Assembly: GCA_910584255.1 (NCBI GenBank)
Contig: CAJTXV010000020.1
Coordinates: 1 to 31,557 of the forward strand
DNA from: an uncultured Bacilli bacterium
GTDB lineage: Bacteria > Bacillota_I > Bacilli_A > RF39 > UBA660
Direction of reading: 5' to 3'
Length of the DNA: 31,557 nucleotides
Below are positions 23,962-31,537 of the stretch, in pieces. The notes under the pieces are model-generated. The model was not told where the DNA came from, ran no database searches, and saw only the letters and a list, made by a program, of their open reading frames with translations. The position numbers and the translations under genes are program-made. Each line of letters starts with the position of its first letter. Position 1 is the first letter of the stretch.

Positions 23962-24624
23962 GTGGCAAGTAGGTGTTGTGACATACTTCTTGCAAATTGT
24001 TTGGAACTTTCTGAAATTGAATTCGTATTATATGGAAAGGCTATTGCATTAGGACATTTAATGGGTATTGTTCATAATTATAATCAACAAGTACCAATCC
24101 ATGTCAATTTAGAAAATGCTAATATTCAAGAGATATCATGTTATTTTTTTAAAAATTTATTTAACTCTACGTTGATTATTCCAGAGGGTGTTTATCAAGT
24201 GGAAGAGTTTTTTCACTACGATTGGCAGCCAGAAAGAATAGAATTTCCTTCTACTTTTATGAGATTTTCTGAACCACAATATCGTGCTAGTTTTAGTAAT
24301 CAAAGTATAGATAGAAAAACAACGATTGTTGTTTATGAAAATATACCAGACGATTGTTTTAAAAAACTTTCCCATTATTTGAATCCTTTGGCATCTAAAA
24401 TTATTATTAGAGGGAAGGGTTTTACATGGAGCAAAAAACGGCATTTTAAAAAATTAAGTCCCTCTAGATTACCTTTAAAATTTGTGGAATCTAACGTATA
24501 TAATGAGGTATATCCTCTAGAGGAAAAAATCCAAATTCAGTTTATCAAGCACCAGTCGATGAAATTACAAAAGAAATTATCAAGGCAATTTCTTTTATGC
24601 CAACTGATTTACAACTTAAAATAA
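23962..24624 (+). CDS. Middle fragment of the LRR gene (220 residues)
   Basis: Same frame as the 5' fragment, separated from it only by the TAA. It opens at a GTG with no ribosome binding site, so independent translation is unlikely. It continues the repeat-like pattern (LSEIEFVLYG, IPEGVYQVEEFF, IEFPSTFMRF). Its last 30 or so residues after the A-run are out of frame and not native. Confidence 0.55.
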   Translation: MASRCCDILLANCLELSEIEFVLYGKAIALGHLMGIVHNYNQQVPIHVNLENANIQEISCYFFKNLFNSTLIIPEGVYQVEEFFHYDWQPERIEFPSTFMRFSEPQYRASFSNQSIDRKTTIVVYENIPDDCFKKLSHYLNPLASKIIIRGKGFTWSKKRHFKKLSPSRLPLKFVESNVYNEVYPLEEKIQIQFIKHQSMKLQKKLSRQFLLCQLIYNLK

Positions 24625-25787
24625 AAGCAAGATATAATCGGATTGTTGATGAGTATCGGCAAAACAGAAAAAAAGAAGAAGAATCTATCATGAGTGATCA
24701 AACTTTTCTTGTCGTGGATTCTGGAACCGATTTATATACAAAACTTATTTCTTTAAAAACTGAAATTGTATGTAATCGGGATGCGGTTTCTAATTTAAAG
24801 GAAATTCAGGAATGTAAAAGCTTATTAGATTCACCTAAGAGAAGTGAAAATGTTGGTGTAAGTAGTATTCAGACAATGATTCAAATGATTCTTAAAAAGG
24901 GGCAACAACTTCCAGAAGTTTATTTGCATCAGATCAAAAATAGAATAGAAAATCTTTTGCTAGTAGCGGAAGAAAAATACAAAGTAGAAATGAATGGTAC
25001 TTTGGAAGATACATCTGCTATGTTTATTTCTCATTTTAACCCTATGGAGAACTTACAACAACAATTGACTTTGTTATTAGAAGTAATAGAAAATCCACTC
25101 ATTATGGAATGTATGGATGTAGAACAAGCAGTAGTATTAGAAAAGATAGACTTAAATATAGAATCTCTATCCGATCATATTCAAACTTTAAATTATGTGA
25201 TTCGAAATATCTCTAGTAGGGAACAGAGGAGGAAAGAACAATGGGAAGAATTGAAAAGTAACTATAATACACTTTCTCAAAAGACGATTTTTGCTGTTAT
25301 CAATGGAATGGAAACAATCGATGCACTTGAACATTTAAAACAACAATTTTTGGTAGATTTAAAACACCTAGTAGATGAAATTCTTTTAATCTCCGATTTT
25401 GATTTTTATTGTAGGAGTAAGTTAGAGGAGGTACAAAGTGCTCATAATTTTTATATAAGTATTGCACAAAAAAAGAAAAGAAGAGTATCTGCTTTTCATT
25501 TTTTGATGGGTGATGAAAGGGATGAGAAAAAAGAAACAGTTACTTCTTTATTAATCCTAGATCTTTTGAAAATATTTCCAAATTTAGAAAATGGAAAGCA
25601 AATTTACATACAAAATTTAATCAATGAAAAAGTTACGAATACCATAAATTTATTAGAATTTACTGCTGATTATCAAGAAGTAAATGCGATTATGAAACAA
25701 TTTTATCAATTTTTAACTGATATGATATTTTTGGCTTCCGAGATGATTCGCTATCAAGATTCTTTCGTTTTAATTAAGAAAATATAG
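24597..25787 (+). CDS. 3' fragment of the LRR gene: helical coiled-coil region (396 residues)
   Basis: Third open piece in a different frame, overlapping the middle one by 28 nt. The same frame extends upstream of this ATG to the A-run, which shows that it is not a true start. The sequence is almost entirely helical with heptad-like stretches (NLQQQLTLLLEVIENPL, REQRRKEQWEELKSNYNTL) and a basic patch QKKKRRVSAF. I recognise no domain. Confidence 0.55.
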   Translation: MPTDLQLKIKARYNRIVDEYRQNRKKEEESIMSDQTFLVVDSGTDLYTKLISLKTEIVCNRDAVSNLKEIQECKSLLDSPKRSENVGVSSIQTMIQMILKKGQQLPEVYLHQIKNRIENLLLVAEEKYKVEMNGTLEDTSAMFISHFNPMENLQQQLTLLLEVIENPLIMECMDVEQAVVLEKIDLNIESLSDHIQTLNYVIRNISSREQRRKEQWEELKSNYNTLSQKTIFAVINGMETIDALEHLKQQFLVDLKHLVDEILLISDFDFYCRSKLEEVQSAHNFYISIAQKKKRRVSAFHFLMGDERDEKKETVTSLLILDLLKIFPNLENGKQIYIQNLINEKVTNTINLLEFTADYQEVNAIMKQFYQFLTDMIFLASEMIRYQDSFVLIKKI

Positions 25788-25859
25788 GTGTATATTTGAT
25801 TTTAGGGAGAGTAATTTTTCAAGTACTACTTCTTTTTCTTTGTGTTAGATAAAAAAGAT

Positions 25860-25888
25860 GTGAAAAGTTTAACTTTCTATGGTAGACT
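25860..25888 (+). promoter_or_regulatory. Promoter of nusB-xseA-xseB
   Basis: GTGAAA (25860-25865), 17-nt spacer and TAGACT (25883-25888) with an extended TG at 25880. Confidence 0.5.
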
Positions 25889-25906
25889 AGATATAGGTGA
25901 AGTGAT

Positions 25907-26308
25907 ATGAAAAGTCGTAGTGAATTACGTGAAATTATGATGAAAGTTCTATATCAAGTTTTTTTATTAGAATCTTCTTCTATTGAATATGATGTAAAGA
26001 GTTTGATTAAAGAACAATTAGAAGTTGAAAATGAATTTGTAAATACAGTGGTTTACGGTGTTTTAGAACATAAAAAAGAAATTTATGAGATGGCAAATAA
26101 GTATTTATCTAGTTGGCCAATGGATCGTTTAAATAAAGTAGATCAAGCGATTATTTGTATTGGCATTTATGAATTAGAGTATACGGAAACACCAAGCGCT
26201 GTTGCGATTAATGAAGCCATTGAACTATCTAAAAAATATTCAGATGAAAAAGTTACAAAAATGATTAATGCCGTTTTAGATGAGTGTTATCATTCTCATG
26301 AAAATTAA
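25907..26308 (+). CDS. nusB: Transcription antitermination protein NusB
   Basis: NusB binds boxA RNA together with S10 and supports antitermination, chiefly of rRNA operons. The 133-residue all-helical protein has family landmarks: a basic N-terminus (SRSELREIMMKVLYQ), VVYGVLEHKKEI, WPMDRLNKVDQAIICIGIYEL, and ETPSAVAINEAIELSKKYSDEK. Length is normal. AGGTGAAGTGAT precedes the ATG. It is followed 9 nt later by xseA, forming a compact three-gene operon; the same order nusB-(folD)-xseA-xseB is common in Firmicutes. Confidence 0.96.
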   Translation: MKSRSELREIMMKVLYQVFLLESSSIEYDVKSLIKEQLEVENEFVNTVVYGVLEHKKEIYEMANKYLSSWPMDRLNKVDQAIICIGIYELEYTETPSAVAINEAIELSKKYSDEKVTKMINAVLDECYHSHEN

Positions 26309-26317
26309 GAGGGAAAA

Positions 26318-27592
26318 ATGCAAGAAAAGTATATTAGTATTTCTCAACTTACACGATATATCAAATTTAAATTTGATACAGATGAAAATTTAAAACGGGT
26401 TTACTTGAAAGGTGAAATTTCTAATTTTAAAGCACATACGAGGGGACATTATTACTTTACGTTAAAAGATGAATCTTCTAGAATCAATGCGGTTATGTTT
26501 TCATCTTCCGTTTCTCGAATAAAGTTTCAACCAGAAGATGGAATGAAAGTTTTAGTTACAGGAAGAATTTCAGTATATGAGGCAACAGGTGGATATCAAA
26601 TTTATGTAGATGAGATGATTGAAGATGGGGTAGGAAATCTTTATATTCAATTTGAACAATTAAAAAAGAAACTTTCAGCAGAAGGGTTATTTCAAGAAGA
26701 ACACAAACGTCCAATTCCTAAAATGCCTACTCGTATTGGGATTGTAACAGCTTCCACTGGTGCAGCAATCAGGGATATTTTATCGACGATTCGAAGAAGA
26801 TGGCCACTTACGGAAACTATTTTGTTTCCTTCTTTAGTGCAGGGAGCTTCAGCTGCTCCAAATATCGTTAGACAAATTGAAAAGGCTCAGGAATACGATT
26901 TAGATGTATTAATTGTTGGAAGAGGTGGCGGAAGTATCGAAGATATGTGGTGTTTTAATGATGAGTCTGTCGCACGTGCTATCTATCATTCTCATGTTCC
27001 AGTCATTTCTGCCGTTGGACATGAAATAGATTTTACTATTGCAGACTTTGTTGCAGATTTACGTGCACCAACTCCAACTGGAGCAGCTGAGATGGCAGTT
27101 CCTAGTAAAAAGGATATATTAGAGTACATAAATCAGTTACATGTAAGACTTGATAACTCTATGGAAAATATGATTCTTTTGTTTAGAAAGAAATTAGATG
27201 CGATTCAAAAAAGTTATATTTTAGAAAATCCAACGTCCATTTATCAAATGAAAGAACAAAAATTTGATACACTTTTGGATAAATTACAGATGGTGATGAA
27301 AGAAATGACTTCTAAGGAACGATTACGCTTAGATCATTTATTACAATCTGCCTCTTATGGAATTACACAAAATATGAAAGGTCAGATTCATCGCTTTGAA
27401 AAGTCGATGGGACGTTTAGAAATCTTGAATCCTCTTTTAACGATAGGACGAGGATACAGTATTACAAAGAAAGATTCAAAAGTAATTTCTAGTATTTCTG
27501 ATATTCATGAAAAAGATATCTTAGAAATTGAATTAAAAGATGGAGCGGTTGAAACAGAAGTTTTAAAAACATGTAAAAAAGGTAGGGATTAA
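26318..27592 (+). CDS. xseA: Exodeoxyribonuclease VII large subunit
   Basis: XseA is the catalytic subunit of exonuclease VII, which degrades single-stranded DNA from both ends. The 424-residue protein has the N-terminal OB-fold (ISQLTRYIKFKFDTDENLKRVYLKGEISNFK, HYYFTLKDESSRINAVMF) and the conserved catalytic block: RIGIVTASTGAAIRDI, ILFPSLVQGASAA, DVLIVGRGGGSIEDMWCFNDE, PVISAVGHEIDFTIADFVADLRAPTPTGAAE. A long coiled coil and the C-terminal LLTIGRGYSITKK segment follow. GAGGG precedes the start. It pairs with xseB 4 nt downstream. Confidence 0.98.
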   Translation: MQEKYISISQLTRYIKFKFDTDENLKRVYLKGEISNFKAHTRGHYYFTLKDESSRINAVMFSSSVSRIKFQPEDGMKVLVTGRISVYEATGGYQIYVDEMIEDGVGNLYIQFEQLKKKLSAEGLFQEEHKRPIPKMPTRIGIVTASTGAAIRDILSTIRRRWPLTETILFPSLVQGASAAPNIVRQIEKAQEYDLDVLIVGRGGGSIEDMWCFNDESVARAIYHSHVPVISAVGHEIDFTIADFVADLRAPTPTGAAEMAVPSKKDILEYINQLHVRLDNSMENMILLFRKKLDAIQKSYILENPTSIYQMKEQKFDTLLDKLQMVMKEMTSKERLRLDHLLQSASYGITQNMKGQIHRFEKSMGRLEILNPLLTIGRGYSITKKDSKVISSISDIHEKDILEIELKDGAVETEVLKTCKKGRD

Positions 27593-27596
27593 AATT

Positions 27597-27824
27597 ATGG
27601 CAAAAGAAAAAAACTTTGAAGAAAATATGTTGGAATTAGAGGCAATTGTAAAAAAATTAGAAAGTGGAGATGTTCCTCTAGATGATGCAATTAATGCATA
27701 TACAGACGCAATGAAATTGGCAAAAAATTGTGATAAAAAACTAAAAAGTGCTGAAGAACAGATTCATAAAATTTTAAATGAAGATGGAAAATTGGAAGAC
27801 TTTGTAGTCAGTGAAGAAGAATAA
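27597..27824 (+). CDS. xseB: Exodeoxyribonuclease VII small subunit
   Basis: This 75-residue acidic two-helix protein matches XseB (NFEENMLELEAIVKKLESGDVPLDDAINAYTDAMKLAK...). Several small subunits coat the coiled coil of XseA. It starts 4 nt after the xseA stop with AGGGAT upstream. The usual next gene, a geranyl/farnesyl diphosphate synthase, is absent; a terminator overlaps the stop codon. Confidence 0.97.
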   Translation: MAKEKNFEENMLELEAIVKKLESGDVPLDDAINAYTDAMKLAKNCDKKLKSAEEQIHKILNEDGKLEDFVVSEEE

Positions 27825-27842
27825 AAATTCTACTTCTTTTTT
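27813..27842 (+). terminator. Terminator of nusB-xseA-xseB
   Basis: GAAGAAGAAT (27813-27822) pairs with ATTCTACTTC (27827-27836; one mismatch) around an AAAA loop, followed by six T. It overlaps the xseB stop. Confidence 0.8.
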
Positions 27843-27886
27843 CTAAGAAATTAATAAACTAAAAGTAGAAAGTAGGAGATAAAAAT

Positions 27887-28930
27887 ATGCAAAGTAATGT
27901 AACAGATCAAAAATGTCCAAGTTGTCGTGCTCCTTTAAAATACTCTCCCAAAAGTAAAGGTTGGGATTGTGAGTATTGTCATACACATTTTACTTTAGAA
28001 GACTTGAAGAAAGTTCAAAAGAAAAAAGAGAAAAAGCAAAATAAAACTTTTAAGTCAGAAGGATATACTTGTAAAAATTGTGGGGCTAGTATTTTGGTTT
28101 CTGAAAATACAACTGCTACTACTTGTGTGTATTGTCGCAGTACGGCGATTATCGATGAACGTTTAGAAAATGAATTAACACCCAACTCCATTATTCCATT
28201 TAAAAAAACGAAAGAAGAGGCAATGGAAGCTTTTTTAAAGATGGGAATTCGAAAATGGTTTGTACCTAAGGAATTTACCAAAAAGAAAAATATTCGGGAA
28301 ATTCAGGGAATCTATATTCCGTTCTGGCTCTTTGATTTTTGTTTAGAAGCTCATATTGCTGGAAAAGGAATTCGGCTAAGTACTTGGATTTCTTCCAACT
28401 ACCAATATACGAAAAGAGATACCTATCATTTTGAAAGAGATGGGGACTTTCCTTTTTTTGATATTCCAGTCGATGGGTCTAAGCATTTTGATGATGCTTT
28501 AATGAATTCTATTGAACCATTTAATTATCAAGATTTGGAAGATTTTAATGGTGCCTATTTATCTGGATTTTTAGCGGAAAAGTATGATCAAACAAAGGAG
28601 GAAGTCCAGAGTGTTGCTATTCAAAGGGCAACTGAAACAGCAAAAGAACAGCTTGAAAAAAGTTTACATTATCATTCTCATACAATTGAAAACAAAAATG
28701 TAAATCCTATAAATTTAAGTGGAGAATATGTACTTTTACCTGTATGGCTTTTAAATATTAAATATAAAGATAAAATATATCCATTCGCTATGAATGGGCA
28801 AACAGGAAAGATGATTGGAGATATTCCTGTTCAAAAATCGAAAGTATTTTTCTGCTTTTTTTCTTTAGGAGTCTTGATTTCTGTACTAATCATTTTAATC
28901 TTTTTGATGATTGGAGGATATGTACTATGA
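27887..28930 (+). CDS. Membrane protein with two N-terminal zinc ribbons
   Basis: The 347-residue protein begins with two zinc ribbons of the TFIIB-like kind (Cys10/13/28/31 and Cys62/65/80/83) separated by a lysine-rich linker. A soluble domain of about 230 residues follows (PFKKTKEEAMEAFLKMGIRKWFVP, IQGIYIPFWLFDF, YVLLPVWLLNIKYKDK), then one C-terminal membrane helix (about 324-345). This architecture is known in Firmicutes and is often described only as a zinc-ribbon protein. It overlaps the TPM-domain gene by 4 nt, so the two are coupled and probably act together at the membrane. TAGGAG precedes the start. No promoter was recognised. Confidence 0.85.
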   Translation: MQSNVTDQKCPSCRAPLKYSPKSKGWDCEYCHTHFTLEDLKKVQKKKEKKQNKTFKSEGYTCKNCGASILVSENTTATTCVYCRSTAIIDERLENELTPNSIIPFKKTKEEAMEAFLKMGIRKWFVPKEFTKKKNIREIQGIYIPFWLFDFCLEAHIAGKGIRLSTWISSNYQYTKRDTYHFERDGDFPFFDIPVDGSKHFDDALMNSIEPFNYQDLEDFNGAYLSGFLAEKYDQTKEEVQSVAIQRATETAKEQLEKSLHYHSHTIENKNVNPINLSGEYVLLPVWLLNIKYKDKIYPFAMNGQTGKMIGDIPVQKSKVFFCFFSLGVLISVLIILIFLMIGGYVL

Positions 28931-29817
28931 AAAAAATCAGTATTATTATATTTTCTATACTTTTATTATTTTCAGGTGTTGTGAGTGCTCAATCTTTGGA
29001 GACAAAAGAGCGAACAGAAGAAAACAGATATGGGATTCCTAAACGATTTGAAACAGGAGAAAAACAAATTTATCGTGCTTTAATGACACCTTATATTGAT
29101 GAAACTTTAAAAGTTTATGACTTCACACCATTATTATCTGTAGAAGAAGAGCAAGAATTACGTGAGGATATTCAAAATAAGTTTTCAAAAGAAGACTATG
29201 AGGTTGTTATTGTTACCATTCCTGATTTAGATTCAAGGTCTCCTAGAGAATATGCTGAGGATTTTTATGATTATAACCATTTTAACCCGAATGGAATTTT
29301 ACTTTTGATTTCCTTAGAATCAAGGGATGTTTATATTGTGACATCTGGCTATGGACAAATTTTGTTTGACCAATCTAGAACAGAAGCGATGATTGAAAAA
29401 ATTACTCCCAGTTTATCTAGTGGAAGATATTTTGATGCCATGAAACTATTTTTAAATGAAGTAGAATCGTTTACTGAAAAAGGACCAGCCAAAGCGATGA
29501 AAAGTTGTAAAATTATTAATTCTTATGGAGATTATCGTTGTAAAAAGCAAGTTCCTATTTTTTGGATTGTACCAATTTCTTTTTTGATTTCCTTTGTAGT
29601 AACTTATCTTTGTGCTAGAAAGTATAAGAAAATTTTACTTGCTGATGATGCGGATACCTATTTAGAAAAAGAAAAATTAAAATTGGGTGGTAAAATCGAT
29701 TCATTTATGTATAGTTCTACATCTCGGGTTCGCCTTTCTACTAGTACTTCTGGTAGTGGCGGAAGTCATCACGGAAGTTCTGGTGCCTCTCATGGAGGTA
29801 GTGGAGGTAAGTTTTAG
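28927..29817 (+). CDS. TPM-domain (Psb32/YgcG-like) membrane protein
   Basis: The 296-residue protein has a signal peptide (MKKISIIIFSILLLFSGVVSAQ). A TPM domain lies at about 60-190 (LLSVEEEQELREDIQNKFSKEDYEVVIVTIPDL, YNHFNPNGILLLISLESRDVYIVTSGYGQ). One membrane helix follows (about 208-226), then a cytoplasmic segment with a Ser/Gly/His-rich tail (SGSGGSHHGSSGASHGGSGGKF) typical of YgcG-like proteins. The TPM domain therefore lies outside the cell. The start overlaps the preceding gene (ATGA). Function is not known with certainty; TPM domains occur in membrane-protein assembly and repair factors. Confidence 0.88.
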   Translation: MKKISIIIFSILLLFSGVVSAQSLETKERTEENRYGIPKRFETGEKQIYRALMTPYIDETLKVYDFTPLLSVEEEQELREDIQNKFSKEDYEVVIVTIPDLDSRSPREYAEDFYDYNHFNPNGILLLISLESRDVYIVTSGYGQILFDQSRTEAMIEKITPSLSSGRYFDAMKLFLNEVESFTEKGPAKAMKSCKIINSYGDYRCKKQVPIFWIVPISFLISFVVTYLCARKYKKILLADDADTYLEKEKLKLGGKIDSFMYSSTSRVRLSTSTSGSGGSHHGSSGASHGGSGGKF

Positions 29818-29821
29818 ATAA

Positions 29822-29848
29822 AATATCAATTCCTATTGGTATTTTTTT
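29822..29848 (+). terminator. Terminator of the zinc-ribbon/TPM pair
   Basis: AATATCAAT (29822-29830) pairs with ATTGGTATT (29835-29843; one G-U), followed by five more T. Confidence 0.75.
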
Positions 29849-29921
29849 CTTGCTATAAAATAGTGTATTTGGTAGATGATATAAATGTAGTGATTTTTAA
29901 AAAAAGAAAGAGGTGATACCT

Positions 29922-30908
29922 TTGAATTTAAAAAAAATACTACATATTCATCTTCTTATTCTTCTAACTTTAGTTCCATCTTTAGTATTTGCATATTCTC
30001 CTTATGTTATACCTGGTGGAGAGAATGTAGGAATTAGTCTCAATACAAAATATGTAACAGTTGTTGGCTTTTATAAAGTAAATGGTCGCTATATTGGTGA
30101 AGAAAGCGGTTTTAAGATTGGAGATTATATTCTAAAAGTAAATGACAAAGAAGTTTCAAATATTGATCAGATGATTTCTACAATCGATCAGGTAAAAAAT
30201 GAAAATAATATCCATGTTTCCATTTTACGAAATGGGAAAAAGGAAGATGTTTCTCTTCTTTTAGAAACAGATGAAAAAGGTGTTTATAAGACAGGACTTT
30301 ATGTAAAAGATAAAATTAATGGGATTGGGACACTTTCTTATATTGATCCAAATACTTTAATTTATGGAGCTTTAGGTCATGAAATTGCAGATAAAAACAC
30401 CTTACAAAAAGTGGAATTAAAAGATGGAAAAATTTTCGAATCGAATGTAACAGAAATTACACCAAGCAGAGATGGAACTCCAGGAGAAAAACAAGCAAAG
30501 TTTAATCAAGAACAGGTATATGGAAATATTATAAAAAATGAAACTAGTGGTATTTTTGGTACCTTTTCTAAAGAAGTTCCAGTACGGGATTTAATTGAAG
30601 TTGGAAAACCTGAAGATGTAAGACGAGGAAAAGCAAGTATTAGAACTGTCATTGATGGAAGCAAAATGGAAGATTTTGAAATTGAAATTTTAGAACTTGA
30701 TTCATCTAGTACGACAAAAAATATGTTGTTTCAGATTACGGATGCACGTTTATTAGAAAAAACAGGTGGGATTGTTGCAGGTATGAGTGGTAGTCCCATT
30801 CTTCAGGATGGTAAACTAATTGGGGCGGTAACCCATGTAGTAGTAAATGATACCGATAAAGGATATGGAATCTTTATTACGACAATGTTAGAAGAAGGAG
30901 AGAAATAG
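29922..30908 (+). CDS. spoIVB: SpoIVB signalling serine peptidase (S55)
   Basis: SpoIVB is made in the forespore, secreted into the intermembrane space and triggers pro-SigK processing through SpoIVFA/SpoIVFB. The 328-residue protein has a signal sequence (NLKKILHIHLLILLTLVPSLVFA), a PDZ domain (about 40-115) and the S55 domain. Visible S55 motifs are YIDPNTLIYGALGHEI (His about 153), FQITDARLL (Asp about 274) and GMSGSPI (Ser about 289). It is shorter than Bacillus SpoIVB (about 426). A GTG at 29913 lies in the ribosome binding site itself; the TTG at 29922 has AGAGGTGAT at normal spacing and is preferred. Regulation by SigG/SigF is expected, but no clear promoter was recognised. Confidence 0.93.
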   Translation: MNLKKILHIHLLILLTLVPSLVFAYSPYVIPGGENVGISLNTKYVTVVGFYKVNGRYIGEESGFKIGDYILKVNDKEVSNIDQMISTIDQVKNENNIHVSILRNGKKEDVSLLLETDEKGVYKTGLYVKDKINGIGTLSYIDPNTLIYGALGHEIADKNTLQKVELKDGKIFESNVTEITPSRDGTPGEKQAKFNQEQVYGNIIKNETSGIFGTFSKEVPVRDLIEVGKPEDVRRGKASIRTVIDGSKMEDFEIEILELDSSSTTKNMLFQITDARLLEKTGGIVAGMSGSPILQDGKLIGAVTHVVVNDTDKGYGIFITTMLEEGEK

Positions 30909-30932
30909 GGCGTATATCGTCCTTTTCTTTTT
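30907..30932 (+). terminator. spoIVB terminator
   Basis: GGGCG (30908-30912) pairs with CGTCC (30918-30922; one G-U) around TATAT, followed by TTTTCTTTTT. It overlaps the stop codon. Confidence 0.65.
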
Positions 30933-30935
30933 GGA

Positions 30936-30963
30936 TTGTACTTGTTTCTTTTTTTGATATGAT
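30936..30963 (+). promoter_or_regulatory. Promoter of mscL
   Basis: TTGTAC (30936-30941), 16-nt spacer and TATGAT (30958-30963) with extended TG at 30955. Confidence 0.6.
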
Positions 30964-30992
30964 GGTATTATCAATTAGAGAGGAGAAATATT

Positions 30993-31397
30993 ATGATTCA
31001 AGAATTTAAGAAATTTATTAGTCGTGGAAATGTCATAGATTTAGCAGTTGGTGTTATTATGGGAAGTGCTTTTGGTAAAATTGTATCTTCTGTTGTAGAT
31101 GATATTTTAATGCCAATCATTGGAATTCTAATTGGAGGAGTGGATTTTAAAAATTTAAAAATCACAGTAGAAAATGCAACGATTACTTATGGTAACTTCT
31201 TACAAAATGTAATTGATTTCTTAATTGTTTCTTTCTGTATTTTCATCATGATTAAATTCATCAATCGATTCTTTGCATTTTACAAAAAAGAGGAAGCAGT
31301 TAAGGAAGAACCTAAAAAGAGTGAAGATGTATTGTTGTTAGAAGAAATTCGTGATTTTTTAAAGAAAGAATCTATGGTAAAAGAGAAGAAAAAATAG
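30993..31397 (+). CDS. mscL: Large-conductance mechanosensitive channel
   Basis: MscL opens under membrane tension to release solutes on osmotic downshock. The 134-residue protein has the N-terminal amphipathic helix and TM1 (MIQEFKKFISRGNVIDLAVGVIMGSAFGKIVSSVVDDILMP), a periplasmic-side loop (about 48-68), TM2 (about 70-92) and a charged C-terminal helix bundle (VLLLEEIRDFLKK), all in the family order and length. GAGAGGAG precedes the ATG. It is monocistronic, with its own promoter and terminator. Confidence 0.98.
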   Translation: MIQEFKKFISRGNVIDLAVGVIMGSAFGKIVSSVVDDILMPIIGILIGGVDFKNLKITVENATITYGNFLQNVIDFLIVSFCIFIMIKFINRFFAFYKKEEAVKEEPKKSEDVLLLEEIRDFLKKESMVKEKKK

Positions 31398-31433
31398 AAA
31401 ATTTTAAGTAATTTAGATAGATAGGAAATATTT

Positions 31434-31459
31434 ACTTTCAGGAAACTGAGAGTTTTTTT
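31434..31459 (+). terminator. mscL terminator
   Basis: ACTTTCAG (31434-31441) pairs with CTGAGAGT (31446-31453; one G-U) around a GAAA tetraloop, followed by T. Confidence 0.8.
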
Positions 31460-31497
31460 ATTATCACTTAAAATTTGTAGAAGAAAGTCAATTTTTA

Positions 31498-31506
31498 TGG
31501 TATTAT
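31498..31506 (+). promoter_or_regulatory. Possible extended -10 promoter of the last gene
   Basis: TGGTATTAT, 31 nt before the ATG at 31538. A weak TTGTAG lies too far upstream (20-nt spacer). Confidence 0.35.
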
Positions 31507-31537
31507 ATTAAATAATAGGGTAGTGGGAAGTGTAAGT

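Larger units (their letters stand above)
23365..25787 (+). pseudogene. BspA-type leucine-rich-repeat/coiled-coil protein, broken in two places
   Basis: Three open pieces line up as one ancestral protein of about 807 residues. After the first piece the same frame continues past a single TAA (23908-23910) directly into LRR-like sequence (DILIQCPNLKKIHLSIDVAS). Near 24524-24529 the frame changes at a run of six A; with one more A the text reads PLEEKNPNSVYQAPVDEITKEIIKAI and runs on into the third piece. The N-terminal half has BspA-type LRR patterns (ALASCTQLKEIIF, PYAFAHTKIEKFIY, SFAFKMTQMRDFVIPPSV), and the C-terminal half is helical and coiled coil. Either the gene is decaying, the A-run allows reversible switching, or the assembly holds errors. 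Confidence 0.75.

Noticed and set aside
23365..25787. Three independent genes
   Set aside because: The middle piece has no ribosome binding site, the frame of each piece continues meaningfully beyond its supposed start, and the junctions join in coherent protein text.
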